Below are positions 16,462 through 25,730 of a stretch of DNA of 64,000 nt, piece after piece. The DNA is from Niveispirillum sp048066115. Its GTDB lineage: Bacteria > Pseudomonadota > Alphaproteobacteria > Azospirillales > Azospirillaceae. Position 1 is the first letter of the stretch. Each line of letters begins with the position of its first letter. A program made the translations under genes and the position numbers. Under the pieces are notes generated by a model that worked only from the letters and a program-made list of their open reading frames with translations, was not told the DNA's origin and searched no databases. The stretch lies in NCBI RefSeq assembly GCF_048066115.1, contig NZ_JBLTYX010000001.1:620001-684000 (forward strand), given 5' to 3'.

Positions 16462-19400
16462 TCAACCCTGGCTCGACCGCGGGGAGAAGTCGAAGACCCT
16501 GCTGGCCGCCAACTGGCTGGCGCTGCACAGCCGCATGGCCGAGACCGTGGCCACGATCGGCAAGGCGGTTCACCAATCTCATGGCACGTTCGGGCTGGTG
16601 GCGGCATCGTTCGGATTGAACAGCTACGCCGTACTGAACGATACGGTCCTGACGGTGGATGCGGAGCCGGCCTTCAGTGTCGTGGCCCGCGACAATGCCG
16701 CCGCCACGCGCACCGCCATCATCCATACCATCGCCAGCGCGTCCAGCACGCTGGAGGCACAGGCGCTGTATGAGCTGAACCCGCAGCCCGACGTGGCCGC
16801 AGCCACCAGCCGGCTGGCCTGGGCCAATTCCCCGCCCCCGCCGCATGGGCAGACGGTGGCGACCCGCGCCCCGGAGAATTTCCACTGGATCGATGCGTCC
16901 AACCTGGCCGCCGCCCCCCAGGCCGTGCGCGACCGGGTGGCGCCCTGGGTGGCCCAAGGGTACCGCGTCCTGACCCCGACGGCGGCGGATCTGGGGCCGG
17001 GCCGGGACAAGACCCGCTATCCCAACCCGGCGACGCCGGGGTCGGAGGGGATGCCGCCGCAGAGCTCCTTCAATTGCTGCTGGGTGCAGACCATCGGCGG
17101 CACACTGATCGCGGTGCGCGACGATGCGATCTCCTACCTGACCCTGGGTCCATCGTCAGGGGGCCTGAAGGGCGGCAGCGGCGTCAATGTCGGCCCGACC
17201 CTGGGTCGGCTGGATCCGGCCGACGCCTCGGCCGACCATGTGCGCAAACAGGCCGAGGAAAGCCTGCTGAAGACCGATGTCGACCTGCGCAGTGGCGATC
17301 TGAGCTTCAGCCCGCCCGCCGATATCAGCGTCGGCGGCAGCTTCCCCTACGGGCTCGAGTTTCGGCGGACTTGGCGGGGCGGCCATGGCGGCAGCCCCGG
17401 CCTGGCGCCGGGCTGGTCGCACGGCCTGGATATCCGCCTGTCGGAAGGCAGCAGCGGCATGGCCGGGCTGGGCCGGACCGCACCCGTGCACGGCTCGGCG
17501 GGCCTGGCCTATCTGACGGCGCTGCTGGAAATGTTCCGGGGCGGCGTGACGCCGGACCGGCTGCTGGCCGGCGCCGTGGCGGGCGACTGGTGGCTGCGCC
17601 GCATGGAGACCAACCTGGTGACGGTGGTCGGCGGCGACGGCAGCGGCGTCAGTTTCGTGCGCCGGTCGGATGGGGGCGGTTTCTTCCCCAATGCCGGCGG
17701 CGGCGACAAGCTGGAGCAGACGGGCCAGCGCTTCCTGGCCGATCGCGGGCCTACCGACAACTTGCCCACCTTCTGGCGCTACCGCAACGACAACCTGTCC
17801 TACAGGCGGACCCTGGCCGACGGGTCGGAACAGACCTTCACCTGGAAGGACAGCTGTCCCTTCGCCCTGGCAACGTCCGGCCATTGCACGCTGGAATGGC
17901 CGGACGGGCTCTACATCAAGGACTGGATCTTCAAGCACGGCATGAAGGTCTTCTGGACCTATGACAGCACCAGCAACCAGCTGAAGCGGGTGGCCAACAA
18001 TCTGGGCCGTGGGCTGGACTTCACCTACAGCGTTCCCGCGTCCGACCAGACGATCATCAGCGTGACGGACGGCAACGGCCGCCATGTGGGCTTGCGCAAC
18101 GACTACGCGACGTCGCAGGGCGCGCAGGATTTCCGTGCGCTGCGGCACGCGCGCCGGCTGGTCGAGGTGACGAACCCCGCCGGCGAGAAGATCCATTACG
18201 CGCAGCGCGACGATGCGCAAACCATCGCCGAGGACCTGCTGCACGGGTTGCCGTTGCTGTCGGTGACGCGCGACGGTGACGCCTTCGCGGCGCTCACCGT
18301 GACCTACGATCCCTGGCGGCGGGTGGCCACCCTGGCCAACGCGACGGGGGGCCTCAGCCGCTATGCGCCGGGACCGCGGGCCGGATCCTGGAAGGATGCG
18401 GTGGGATCGGTGCGGGAGACCTGGTTCGACGAGCGCGGCCGGCCGGAGCGCAATGTCGACCCGCTGGGCCGGGAGACACGCACGGTCTATGACGGGCTGG
18501 GCCGGGCGGTGCGGCAGGTGGATGCCGCGGGCGGCGCCGTGGAGACCGAGTATGACGCACGCGGCAACGTGGCGGTGCGCCGGCGCGTGGCCCGTCCCAA
18601 CTCGGCCCTGGCGGCCGACGACAAGACCCGCGCGACGGTGGAGCGGACCACCTGGCATCTGAAATGGAACAAGCCCGTGACGGTGACGGACGCGCTCGAT
18701 GCCGTCACCACCTTTGTCTATGATGACGACACGGGCGTGCTGAAGCAGGTGACGGCACCGGCGGCGGTGGATGCGAGCGCCGTTGGCACGCCCATGGTGT
18801 CGGCGGTGACGCGGCTGGAGGATTACGACGCGTTCGGCCGGGTGCGGCGCCTGGTGCATCCGGACGGTCGGGTCGACACCTACAGCTACGCCCCCGCATT
18901 GGAAGTGATGACCGCGTCGGTGCAGGATGCGGGCGGTCTGAACCTGACCACCTCCTATGCCTGGACCCCGTCCGGCGATCTGGAGCGGCTGACCGACCCG
19001 CGCCTGTTTGAGCGCGGTGCGGAATATGATGCCGCGCGGCGGCTGAAGGCCATGTCCCTGCCGGGCGGCGGGCGGATCGAATGGGATCGCAACGCCAAGG
19101 GCTGGGTGGAGCATGTGCGCCGGGCGGTGGACGCGGCCCACACGACCTGGGCCGATACGGGCTTCGGCTATGACGATGACGGCCGCGTCACCGCCGTGAC
19201 CGACCCGCTGAACCGTATGACGGTGACCGAGTATGACCTTGCGGGCCGGCCCAAGCGCCTGACGGACCCGTTGGGGCGGGTGAGCGAGACGGTCTACGAC
19301 GCGGCCGGCCAGGTGGAGGCGGAGAAGGCGGCGGTCGGGACCGACCTGGCGCAGGAGAGTGCGCGCTACACGCGCTATGCCGACGGTCAGGTGTCGACGA

Positions 19401-21358
19401 TCACCGACCCGCGCGGCCATGTCCTGCGCCATGGCTATGACGGGTTCGGGCGGCTGTCGGCGCTGACCCATCCCGATGGCCCGAAGGAACTCTACGGCTA
19501 CGACGCGAACGACAACCGGACCAGCCTGACACAGCGCGACGGGACGGTGAGCACGACCGCCTATGACAAGCTGAACCGGCCGACCGGCGTGACGCGTCCC
19601 GGCTTGGCCGTCGCGGGTTATGGCTATGACCGGATGGGCCGGGTGGTTCTGGAGAGTGCGGGCGCCGTGCCGGTGCGCCGCCACACCTATGACGGGGCGG
19701 GCCGTCGCCTGAGCTCAACCATCACCCTGCCGCGTCCGGCGACGGGTGTGGCGGGAGCCGCACCCAGCGTGGTGATGGCGTTCGAGCATGACAAGTCTGG
19801 CAACCGGACGAAGGCGACCTGGTCCGGGAGCCAGGTGCCGTGGGAGCATGATGGCTTGAACCGGGTGACGGCGGTGCGCCTGGGCCCGGATCCGCTGCCG
19901 GTCGAGGTGGCCAGCCATGTATACGACGTGCTGGGCCGGCGGACGGACACGGTACGGGGTGGGGCGAGCAGCCACTACGACTACGACCTTGCCGACCAGC
20001 TGACGGCCCTGTCGCATGGCTGGCCGGGCGGCGGGCTGGCGGCCACCTACCATTACGACGCGGCCGGGCAGCTGGACTGGGAACGGCTGGACAACGCGGC
20101 CTTCCGGCGGGAACCGCCGCCGACCCTGTCCAAGACCACCACCTACGACCCGGCCTCTTCGATCAACGCCCTGACCAAGGTGGACGGGGTGGCGCAGAGC
20201 CATGACGGGCGCGGCAACCGCACCGGCGCCGCCACCCGCACCTGGCGCTATGACAGCCGCAACATGCTGACCGGCGCCAACGCGCCCGGCATGGCGGTGA
20301 GCTACGGCTATTACCCCGAGGGCGGGCGGGCCTGGAAACAGGTGAACGGGGTCACGACGCTGTATCTGGAGCTGGACGGCATCGAGTGGGGCAGCTACGA
20401 CCCCGCTGGCCCGCTCAAGGAACGCACCATCCGCGCCTCTGGCACTGGCGGTGCGGTGGTGGCGGTGCACAGCCCCACCGGCGGCCTGATCCGCCTGCTG
20501 CCCAACCGCCAGGGCAGCGTCATCGGCTGGCTGCGGCCGGACGGCAAGCTGGGCGGGGCGTATACGTATGATGCCTATGGCAACTCACCCCAGGCGGGGG
20601 CGGCGGGGCCGTCCTTCCGGTATGCCGGGATGCGGTATGATGCGGAAACCGGCCTGTACCACACGCCCAACCGGGCGTACGATCCCCAGTACGGGAGGTG
20701 GATGCAGCTCGACCCCATCGGCACCAAGGACGGGCTCAACCGGTATGCATACGTCCGGAATTCGCCCGGCATGGGTGTCGATCCAAGCGGTTTGGCGTGT
20801 TTCTGCGGGACGTCGCAAGACGACCGCATGGCCGCAACCGGCATACAGGTTGGCGTTTATATTGCCCGATCCGAAACCAAAGTGGATGACGCTATCGCTC
20901 TAGGCACTGTCGCTGTTATGGCGGCTCCGGTTATACTGGAAACGGCTATCGCTGTCCGTCTCTGGGCTTTGACGAATGCAGACAAAGCGATGGTGCTCAC
21001 AGCAGGTGCGGCTGAAGGTATTGCTCCTGGGGCGGGTGGCGTCCTCGGTGCTGGTGCTGTGGCTACAGCTGAACGAATAGGCGCGGCAGCTTCTGAAAGC
21101 GTTGTGCTTTATAGAGGTATTGATTCTACTCATCCTGGATTTGCAAACGCACTTAAGGGTATAGCGGAACCCAGAAGCGGAAATGCTTCAATAACTCAGC
21201 ACGTCTTTGGTAACAGAACGGCTTCTGGATTTACATCTTGGACTAGCGACTTTTCAACGGCTGAGTATTTTGCTACGAAGGAAAGCGGCTCGGGGGTTGT
21301 TCTTTCAAGTTCTTTTAACAGGGGGAATTTGATAACATCTCCCGGCAATTCTGCTTGA
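16462..21358 (+). CDS. Rhs/YD-repeat polymorphic toxin, truncated at the 5' end (module 1)
   Basis: Large secreted or delivered toxin carrier of about 1,630 visible residues. The first about 100 residues (LDRGEKSKTLLAANW to NPQPDVAAATSR) resemble the region that in other large Rhs proteins follows an N-terminal export and transglutaminase-like part; that part is absent. A long YD-repeat shell follows (motifs such as YDxxGR and DPLGRxT), then the Rhs-associated core (RYAGMRYDAETGLYHT, GRWMQLDPIG, NRYAYVRN) ending at VDPSGL near 20796. The frame is open upstream to 16325, but only as the antisense of the receptor remnant, so no credible start is present. The toxin tip is described separately. 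The core is GC-rich, the tip much less so. Confidence 0.88.
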
Positions 21359-21430
21359 ATGGAAGACGCAGAGTTCTTAGTTGAGGGGGCTGTCACTGGG
21401 GCTGATACAATGAAGGTGCCGGCATGGTGA
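20797..21430 (+). other. Module 1 toxin tip: ADP-ribosyltransferase-like, interrupted by TGA
   Basis: After the Rhs core comes a hydrophobic Ala/Gly-rich linker (NADKAMVLTAGAAEGIAPG) and a tip with LYRGID (Arg motif) and FTSWTSDFSTAEYFA (Ser-x-Ser-like motif), the first two of the three motifs of arginine-specific ADP-ribosyltransferase folds. The frame stops at TGA 21356-21358. In the same frame the sequence continues MEDAEFLVEGAVTGADTM and KVPAW to a TGA at 21430, supplying the expected third motif with Glu. That second stop overlaps the immunity start as ATGGTGA, so 21430 looks like the ancestral end and 21356 like a nonsense mutation. The ART assignment is by motif only. Confidence 0.6.
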
Positions 21431-21768
21431 ATGAGGCTGAGGATTTACTGTTAGCACACATAAACGATGAGGTCTTTTCATCTGTCATCAGGTGCGCCAT
21501 TAATATTGTCAGAGAGACTTCTCATCTGGAAATGGATCCACCACCCGAAGGATACTCCACCTCATTTTCTATAGTAAGCCTTTATGAAGGTAGAAAAAGC
21601 CGAGGTGGCGCCAAGAATGTAATTGGACTGGATGAATCCATACAGTCTATGAAAAAAGAAAATGTAAATGTAAATTCCATTTATATTTTAACAGATCGTA
21701 ATATTATTATGTTAACATTTTCTGAAACAAAGAAACTTTTGGGTGTAATGATATTCGATAAGGGATGA
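21424..21768 (+). CDS. Putative immunity protein of Rhs module 1
   Basis: 114 residues, AT-rich, no recognised domain, no signal peptide, so cytoplasmic, which suits a toxin with a cytoplasmic target. The ATG overlaps the ancestral stop of the toxin reading frame (ATGGTGA), the usual toxin-immunity arrangement. Function is inferred from position only. Confidence 0.65.
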   Translation: MVNEAEDLLLAHINDEVFSSVIRCAINIVRETSHLEMDPPPEGYSTSFSIVSLYEGRKSRGGAKNVIGLDESIQSMKKENVNVNSIYILTDRNIIMLTFSETKKLLGVMIFDKG

Positions 21769-21855
21769 AATCAATTTTATTGCGAAATTATTGAAATCAG
21801 AGCACATATTAAGTCTGATTAGTAGAAATTGATCACCAAACGCAATCATCAGCGC

Positions 21856-22394
21856 TGAAGGAACGCACCATCCGGGCCGGTGGCGCCATCACCATCGCGG
21901 TGCAGTCCCCTGCGGGCGGTCTCATCCGGCAACTGCTCAACCGCCAGGGCAGCGTGGTCGGCTGGCTGCGGCCGGATGGCAAGCTGGGCGGGGCCTATAC
22001 CTACGACGCTTATGGCAACTCCCCGCAGGCGGCGGCTGCCGGCCCGTCTTTCCGCTATGCCGGGATGCGGTACGATGCGGAAACAGGCCTGTACCACACC
22101 CCAAACCGCGCGTACGATCCCCAGGACGGGAGGTGGATGCAGCTCGATCCCATCGGCATCAAGGATGGGCTGAACCGGTATGCCTATGTGAGGAACTCGC
22201 CCTATATGGGCGTGGACCCGACAGGGCTGTATGTCGATCCGATGGGCAACTGGTATCCATGGGGCGAGGTCGAACGGGGGTTTGACTACAATCCGCTGGA
22301 GCATCCCGTCGCCACGGGCGCCATGATGGCAGCCCCCCCTGATCGCAGCGGGCGGCCCAGGCGCGATGGCGTTGGTTCTTGGGAATGCGGATAA
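21856..22394 (+). pseudogene. Orphan Rhs core fragment of module 2
   Basis: Homology to the 3' end of the module 1 core begins abruptly at about 21855 (LKERTIRA) after AT-rich DNA and runs through NRQGSVVGWLRPDGK, RYAGMRYDAETGLYHT and NRYAYVRNSP to VDPTGL near 22225. There is no start codon with a ribosome site. The frame then enters the tip linker (HPVATGAMMAAP) and is thrown out at a run of seven C (22333-22339). Removing one C joins it to the frame of the tip. It can supply homology for swapping the tip onto a full Rhs gene. Confidence 0.75.
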
Positions 22395-22845
22395 AATTAC
22401 CGCCGCCGCTGCCATCGCGGGTGAAATCGTAGCGCCTGGGGCAAATACAGGTATGCTCCTGGGCGCGGGTACGCTCGCTGCCGGCGCCGTTGGGAAGTTG
22501 GCGGGGGTTGCTGATGAAGCAGCATCTATGGCGGGAAATGTTGGGAATTTCACCCGCAATCTTGAAGCGGCTGACCTTGGGGTCAAAGGCACACTTCAAG
22601 AACTCAGAGGTGCATTTACGATGAATGAAGGAGCCGCAACAATTAAAGTCGATATGATTAGAGGAGAAATAAGAAACCCCCTTAATGTTGTTGGGAATAT
22701 GATGGAAACTGCTAAGGCAAATGGGGCGAATAGTCTTCGCATCGAGGGAACTATAGCAAATGAACGGCTATATGGTGTATTGGAGCAGAGATACGGCCTC
22801 ACATCAAGCGGCTCTGTAGATTCAATTGATATTCCGATAAGGTGA
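22366..22845 (+). CDS. Module 2 Rhs toxin tip (frameshifted from its core)
   Basis: In this frame, starting just upstream of the ATG, the sequence reads LIAAGGPGAMALVLGNADK, continuing the linker type seen in module 1 (NADK followed by Ala-rich segments and APGA). The last about 110 residues (from DLGVKGTLQELRGAF to SIDIPIR) form the variable tip, AT-richer than the core. I do not recognise the domain; RGEIRNPLNVVGNMMETAK and SLRIEGTIANERLYGVL are its most distinctive stretches. The ATG at 22366 has no ribosome site, so the tip is probably silent unless the C-tract is corrected or the core recombines. Confidence 0.55.
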   Translation: MALVLGNADKITAAAAIAGEIVAPGANTGMLLGAGTLAAGAVGKLAGVADEAASMAGNVGNFTRNLEAADLGVKGTLQELRGAFTMNEGAATIKVDMIRGEIRNPLNVVGNMMETAKANGANSLRIEGTIANERLYGVLEQRYGLTSSGSVDSIDIPIR

Positions 22846-22848
22846 GAT

Positions 22849-23241
22849 ATGTACGCGCAGATACGAGCTCACCGTATTCTCTCAAAGCTACCCAACTTTG
22901 AGAGAATACAATCGGATGAAAATTGCTTTATCTCAGATAGAGATATCGATCTTGGCGTGATAATTGGAGTGTATCATAATACAGATTTAGATGGTGAAGA
23001 TGTTCATGTATTTTCCGATGGCATTCGTTGGAAAACGGGAAATAAACTGTATAATGTTAAGTACAGAGAGATTCTATCTATCGATTTGGAAAATAAAAAA
23101 GATAGCAAAGCATTAGTATTGCATCTTATTAATGGGAACAATGTTTATGTTCCAATCAATGGGAGAAGAGGGAATTTCTTTGATGTAATGGAGGTATTAA
23201 GATTTTTTGAACGTGTATTAAATGATACCAGGGGTGCGTGA
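22849..23241 (+). CDS. Putative immunity protein of Rhs module 2
   Basis: 130 residues, AT-rich, starts 3 bases after the toxin stop. No signal peptide or membrane segment. The alternating beta pattern (VHVFSDGIRWKTG, ALVLHLINGNNVYVPI) followed by a C-terminal helix suggests a small PH-like beta fold; this is weak. Function is inferred from position after the toxin tip. Confidence 0.6.
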   Translation: MYAQIRAHRILSKLPNFERIQSDENCFISDRDIDLGVIIGVYHNTDLDGEDVHVFSDGIRWKTGNKLYNVKYREILSIDLENKKDSKALVLHLINGNNVYVPINGRRGNFFDVMEVLRFFERVLNDTRGA

Positions 23242-23315
23242 TTTATATTCACAAAACACCCTGCGATAATAACTGGAGCCGCGCCATCCTACCACCGCCG
23301 TAATGTGCGGGCGCC

Positions 23316-24998
23316 GTGCCGGTGCGCCGCCACAGCTATGACGGGGCGGGCCGGCGCCTGACCTCGACGATCGCCCTGCCGCGCCCGGCCACGGGGGTGA
23401 CGGGTTCGGCGCCGACGGTGGCGATGAGCTTCACCTATGACGAGGCCGGCAACCGCACGGGGGCGACCTGGTCAGGAGCCACGGTTGGCTGGCGCTACGA
23501 CGGCTTGAACCGGGTAACGGGTATCGACCTGGGGGCCGAGGCGGTGACGCGGCACGCCTACGACCTGCTGGGCCGCCGCACGGCCACCATGCGCACGGAC
23601 ATCGCCCATGGCGGCGCCGGCAGCACCTATGAATATGACATCGCGGGCCAGCTGAAGGAGCTGAAGCATAGCTGGTCGGGCGGCAGCCTGAAGGCCAGCT
23701 ATGGCTATGACGATGCCGGTGCGCTGGTGTCGGAGGCGTTGGACAACAGCGCCTTCCTGTGGCAGCCGGCCCCGACGCTTTCGAAGACCACGAATTACGA
23801 CCCGGCCTCGCCGATCAACGCCCTGACCAAGGTGGATGGGGTGGCGCAGGTGCATGATGGGCGCGGCAACCGCACGGGGGCCGCCACCCGCACCTGGCGC
23901 TATGACAGCCGCAACATGCTCACCGGCGCCAACGCGCCCGGCATGGCCACGACCTATGGCTACTACCCCGAGGGCGGCCGGGCCTGGAAGCAAGTGAACG
24001 GGGTCACGACGCTGTATCTGGAACTGGACGGGGTGGAGTGGGGTGCCTACGAGGCAAACGGCACGCTGAAGGAACGCACGATCCGGGCCAGTGGCACCGG
24101 CGGTGCGGCCGTGGCGGTGCAAGCCTCGGCTGGCGGGTTGATCCGGCTGCTGCCGAACCGCCAGGGCAGCGTCATCGGCTGGCTGCGGCCGGACGGCAAG
24201 CTGGGCGGGGCCTACACCTACGACGCCTATGGCAATTCCCCACAAGCCGCTGCGGCCGGGCCGTCTTTCCGGTACGCCGGGATGCGGTTCGACGCCGAAA
24301 CGGGCCTGTACCACACGCCCAACCGGGCGTACGATCCGGCTGACGGGAGGTGGATGCAGCTCGATCCCATCGGCATCAAGGATGGGCTCAACCGGTATGC
24401 CTACGTGAAAAACTCGCCGGTCATGGGGGTCGATCCAAGCGGGCTTAAGTGCCAACCTACAGTGAACGGCATTCAGTGCACGGTTGATAAATTCTACGTC
24501 GAAGATAAAAACGGCAAGAATGGTTTGCGTGAAGTGTCTCGTAGCGATCTTTCACCGAAACAAAGAGACTCAATCATAAGGCTGGAAGGCAATATGACAG
24601 AAGCTCATAGAAATCTTTCGGCTCATCCGAATAGGGAAGCAAAGCTCTCCATTCCAGAGACTCCAGGCGTAGAGGTTCCCGTGAACGCAAAACAAATTGC
24701 CCAACTCATGGGACGCAGGACCCATGTTTTCGCATTCCAAGATCGAAAAGTAGATAAAGATGGAAAAATCTACAATATTCCAGCAGTCATAAAAGATGAT
24801 ACAATAACATTTTTCAATCACACAAACGCCATGAGCGATAGAGATCAACAAATTACATACGTTCACGAGAATTTTCATGGAAATGGAACTGCCACCGACA
24901 TAAGGTTGGCGAGAGGACACATGGGTTATGAACCGTTCGCAACTTCACACCAATCCCCCTTCGACAACGCCGCAATAAAGCTGTTGGGCTTTAAATGA
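23316..24998 (+). CDS. Orphan Rhs module 3 with HExxH metallopeptidase-like tip
   Basis: Rhs core homology begins at about 23304, matching the main gene near 19660 (VPVRRHSYDGAGRRL), and runs to VDPSGL near 24448, so this module keeps about 380 residues of shell. The start (GTG at 23316) is inside the core and has no ribosome site, so the fragment is probably expressed only after recombination. The tip of about 180 residues is AT-rich and contains VHENFHGNG, a zinc-metallopeptidase HExxH motif, followed by RGHMGYEPFATSHQS. The tip overlaps the next gene by ATGA. The metallopeptidase call rests on this motif alone. Confidence 0.72.
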   Translation: MPVRRHSYDGAGRRLTSTIALPRPATGVTGSAPTVAMSFTYDEAGNRTGATWSGATVGWRYDGLNRVTGIDLGAEAVTRHAYDLLGRRTATMRTDIAHGGAGSTYEYDIAGQLKELKHSWSGGSLKASYGYDDAGALVSEALDNSAFLWQPAPTLSKTTNYDPASPINALTKVDGVAQVHDGRGNRTGAATRTWRYDSRNMLTGANAPGMATTYGYYPEGGRAWKQVNGVTTLYLELDGVEWGAYEANGTLKERTIRASGTGGAAVAVQASAGGLIRLLPNRQGSVIGWLRPDGKLGGAYTYDAYGNSPQAAAAGPSFRYAGMRFDAETGLYHTPNRAYDPADGRWMQLDPIGIKDGLNRYAYVKNSPVMGVDPSGLKCQPTVNGIQCTVDKFYVEDKNGKNGLREVSRSDLSPKQRDSIIRLEGNMTEAHRNLSAHPNREAKLSIPETPGVEVPVNAKQIAQLMGRRTHVFAFQDRKVDKDGKIYNIPAVIKDDTITFFNHTNAMSDRDQQITYVHENFHGNGTATDIRLARGHMGYEPFATSHQSPFDNAAIKLLGFK

Positions 24999-25630
24999 AA
25001 CGCCATATATTTTATTTCCTGACTTTTGTCAGTTCAGTATTCTTGGCTTACGAAGCTGCGCCTCCCTATCCAGGGGCGACGCAAGTTCCCCCTTATCCAG
25101 GAGCGGAAGATAGAATAATATATCGTAACACGAAATTTGGAGCCAATTTGTATGTCGATAGAATAGAGGAAAAAAAGGACGGTCTAAAAGTAAAATCATA
25201 CGTTGGTCAAACCAACACATCAAGCGATGTGAATATTAGTTTCGCAAGCTGCACAAACGAAAGCATATACTGTGTATTTTTCGACTTTGACGGCATGGCT
25301 GTTCCTGCCGGTGAGATACAAGTTGGCCAGACGTTGAAAAGCGGCCCGGTTAAATTAGAGGTGAAGTCATGTTTAAATTTCGAGAACAAATGTAGAAGAT
25401 TCTACATTGTATCAAAATGCCTTGCGTACAATGCTGAATATAAATGCTCTAATGCCCAACATCAAGAACAAAATATTATTGAAATTAGATCAATTCATAT
25501 GGTGTATGATCTCGAAATGGGGGTATTGGCATTTGGATACTCGAGCAAATTTGAAGATTATGATTTGAATTTAATCAAAGAACATGAGGCATTAACTAAA
25601 AATGGCTTCCTAAGTGAGGGATTTAGGTAA
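24995..25630 (+). CDS. Putative periplasmic immunity protein of Rhs module 3
   Basis: 211 residues with an N-terminal signal peptide (MKRHIFYFLTFVSSVFLAYEA). The mature part contains six cysteines in three close pairs (SCTNESIYC, SCLNFENKC, KCLAYNAEYKC), as expected for disulfides in the periplasm. The start overlaps the toxin stop. A periplasmic immunity protein implies that the metallopeptidase-like tip attacks a periplasmic or cell-wall target. No known family is recognised. Confidence 0.65.
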   Translation: MKRHIFYFLTFVSSVFLAYEAAPPYPGATQVPPYPGAEDRIIYRNTKFGANLYVDRIEEKKDGLKVKSYVGQTNTSSDVNISFASCTNESIYCVFFDFDGMAVPAGEIQVGQTLKSGPVKLEVKSCLNFENKCRRFYIVSKCLAYNAEYKCSNAQHQEQNIIEIRSIHMVYDLEMGVLAFGYSSKFEDYDLNLIKEHEALTKNGFLSEGFR

Positions 25631-25730
25631 GTTTCCCCATAAAGTTTATAAAACCATTTGATAATAACGTCTCTCATTTTACGAGAACCGGACGGAGTGG
25701 GTCTATGATCCGCTGGACCGTGCGATCCGG

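Noticed and set aside
17900..20800. Possible CRISPR or tandem DNA repeat in the Rhs core
   Set aside because: The recurring units are degenerate YD protein repeats of uneven spacing, without constant repeats or spacers.
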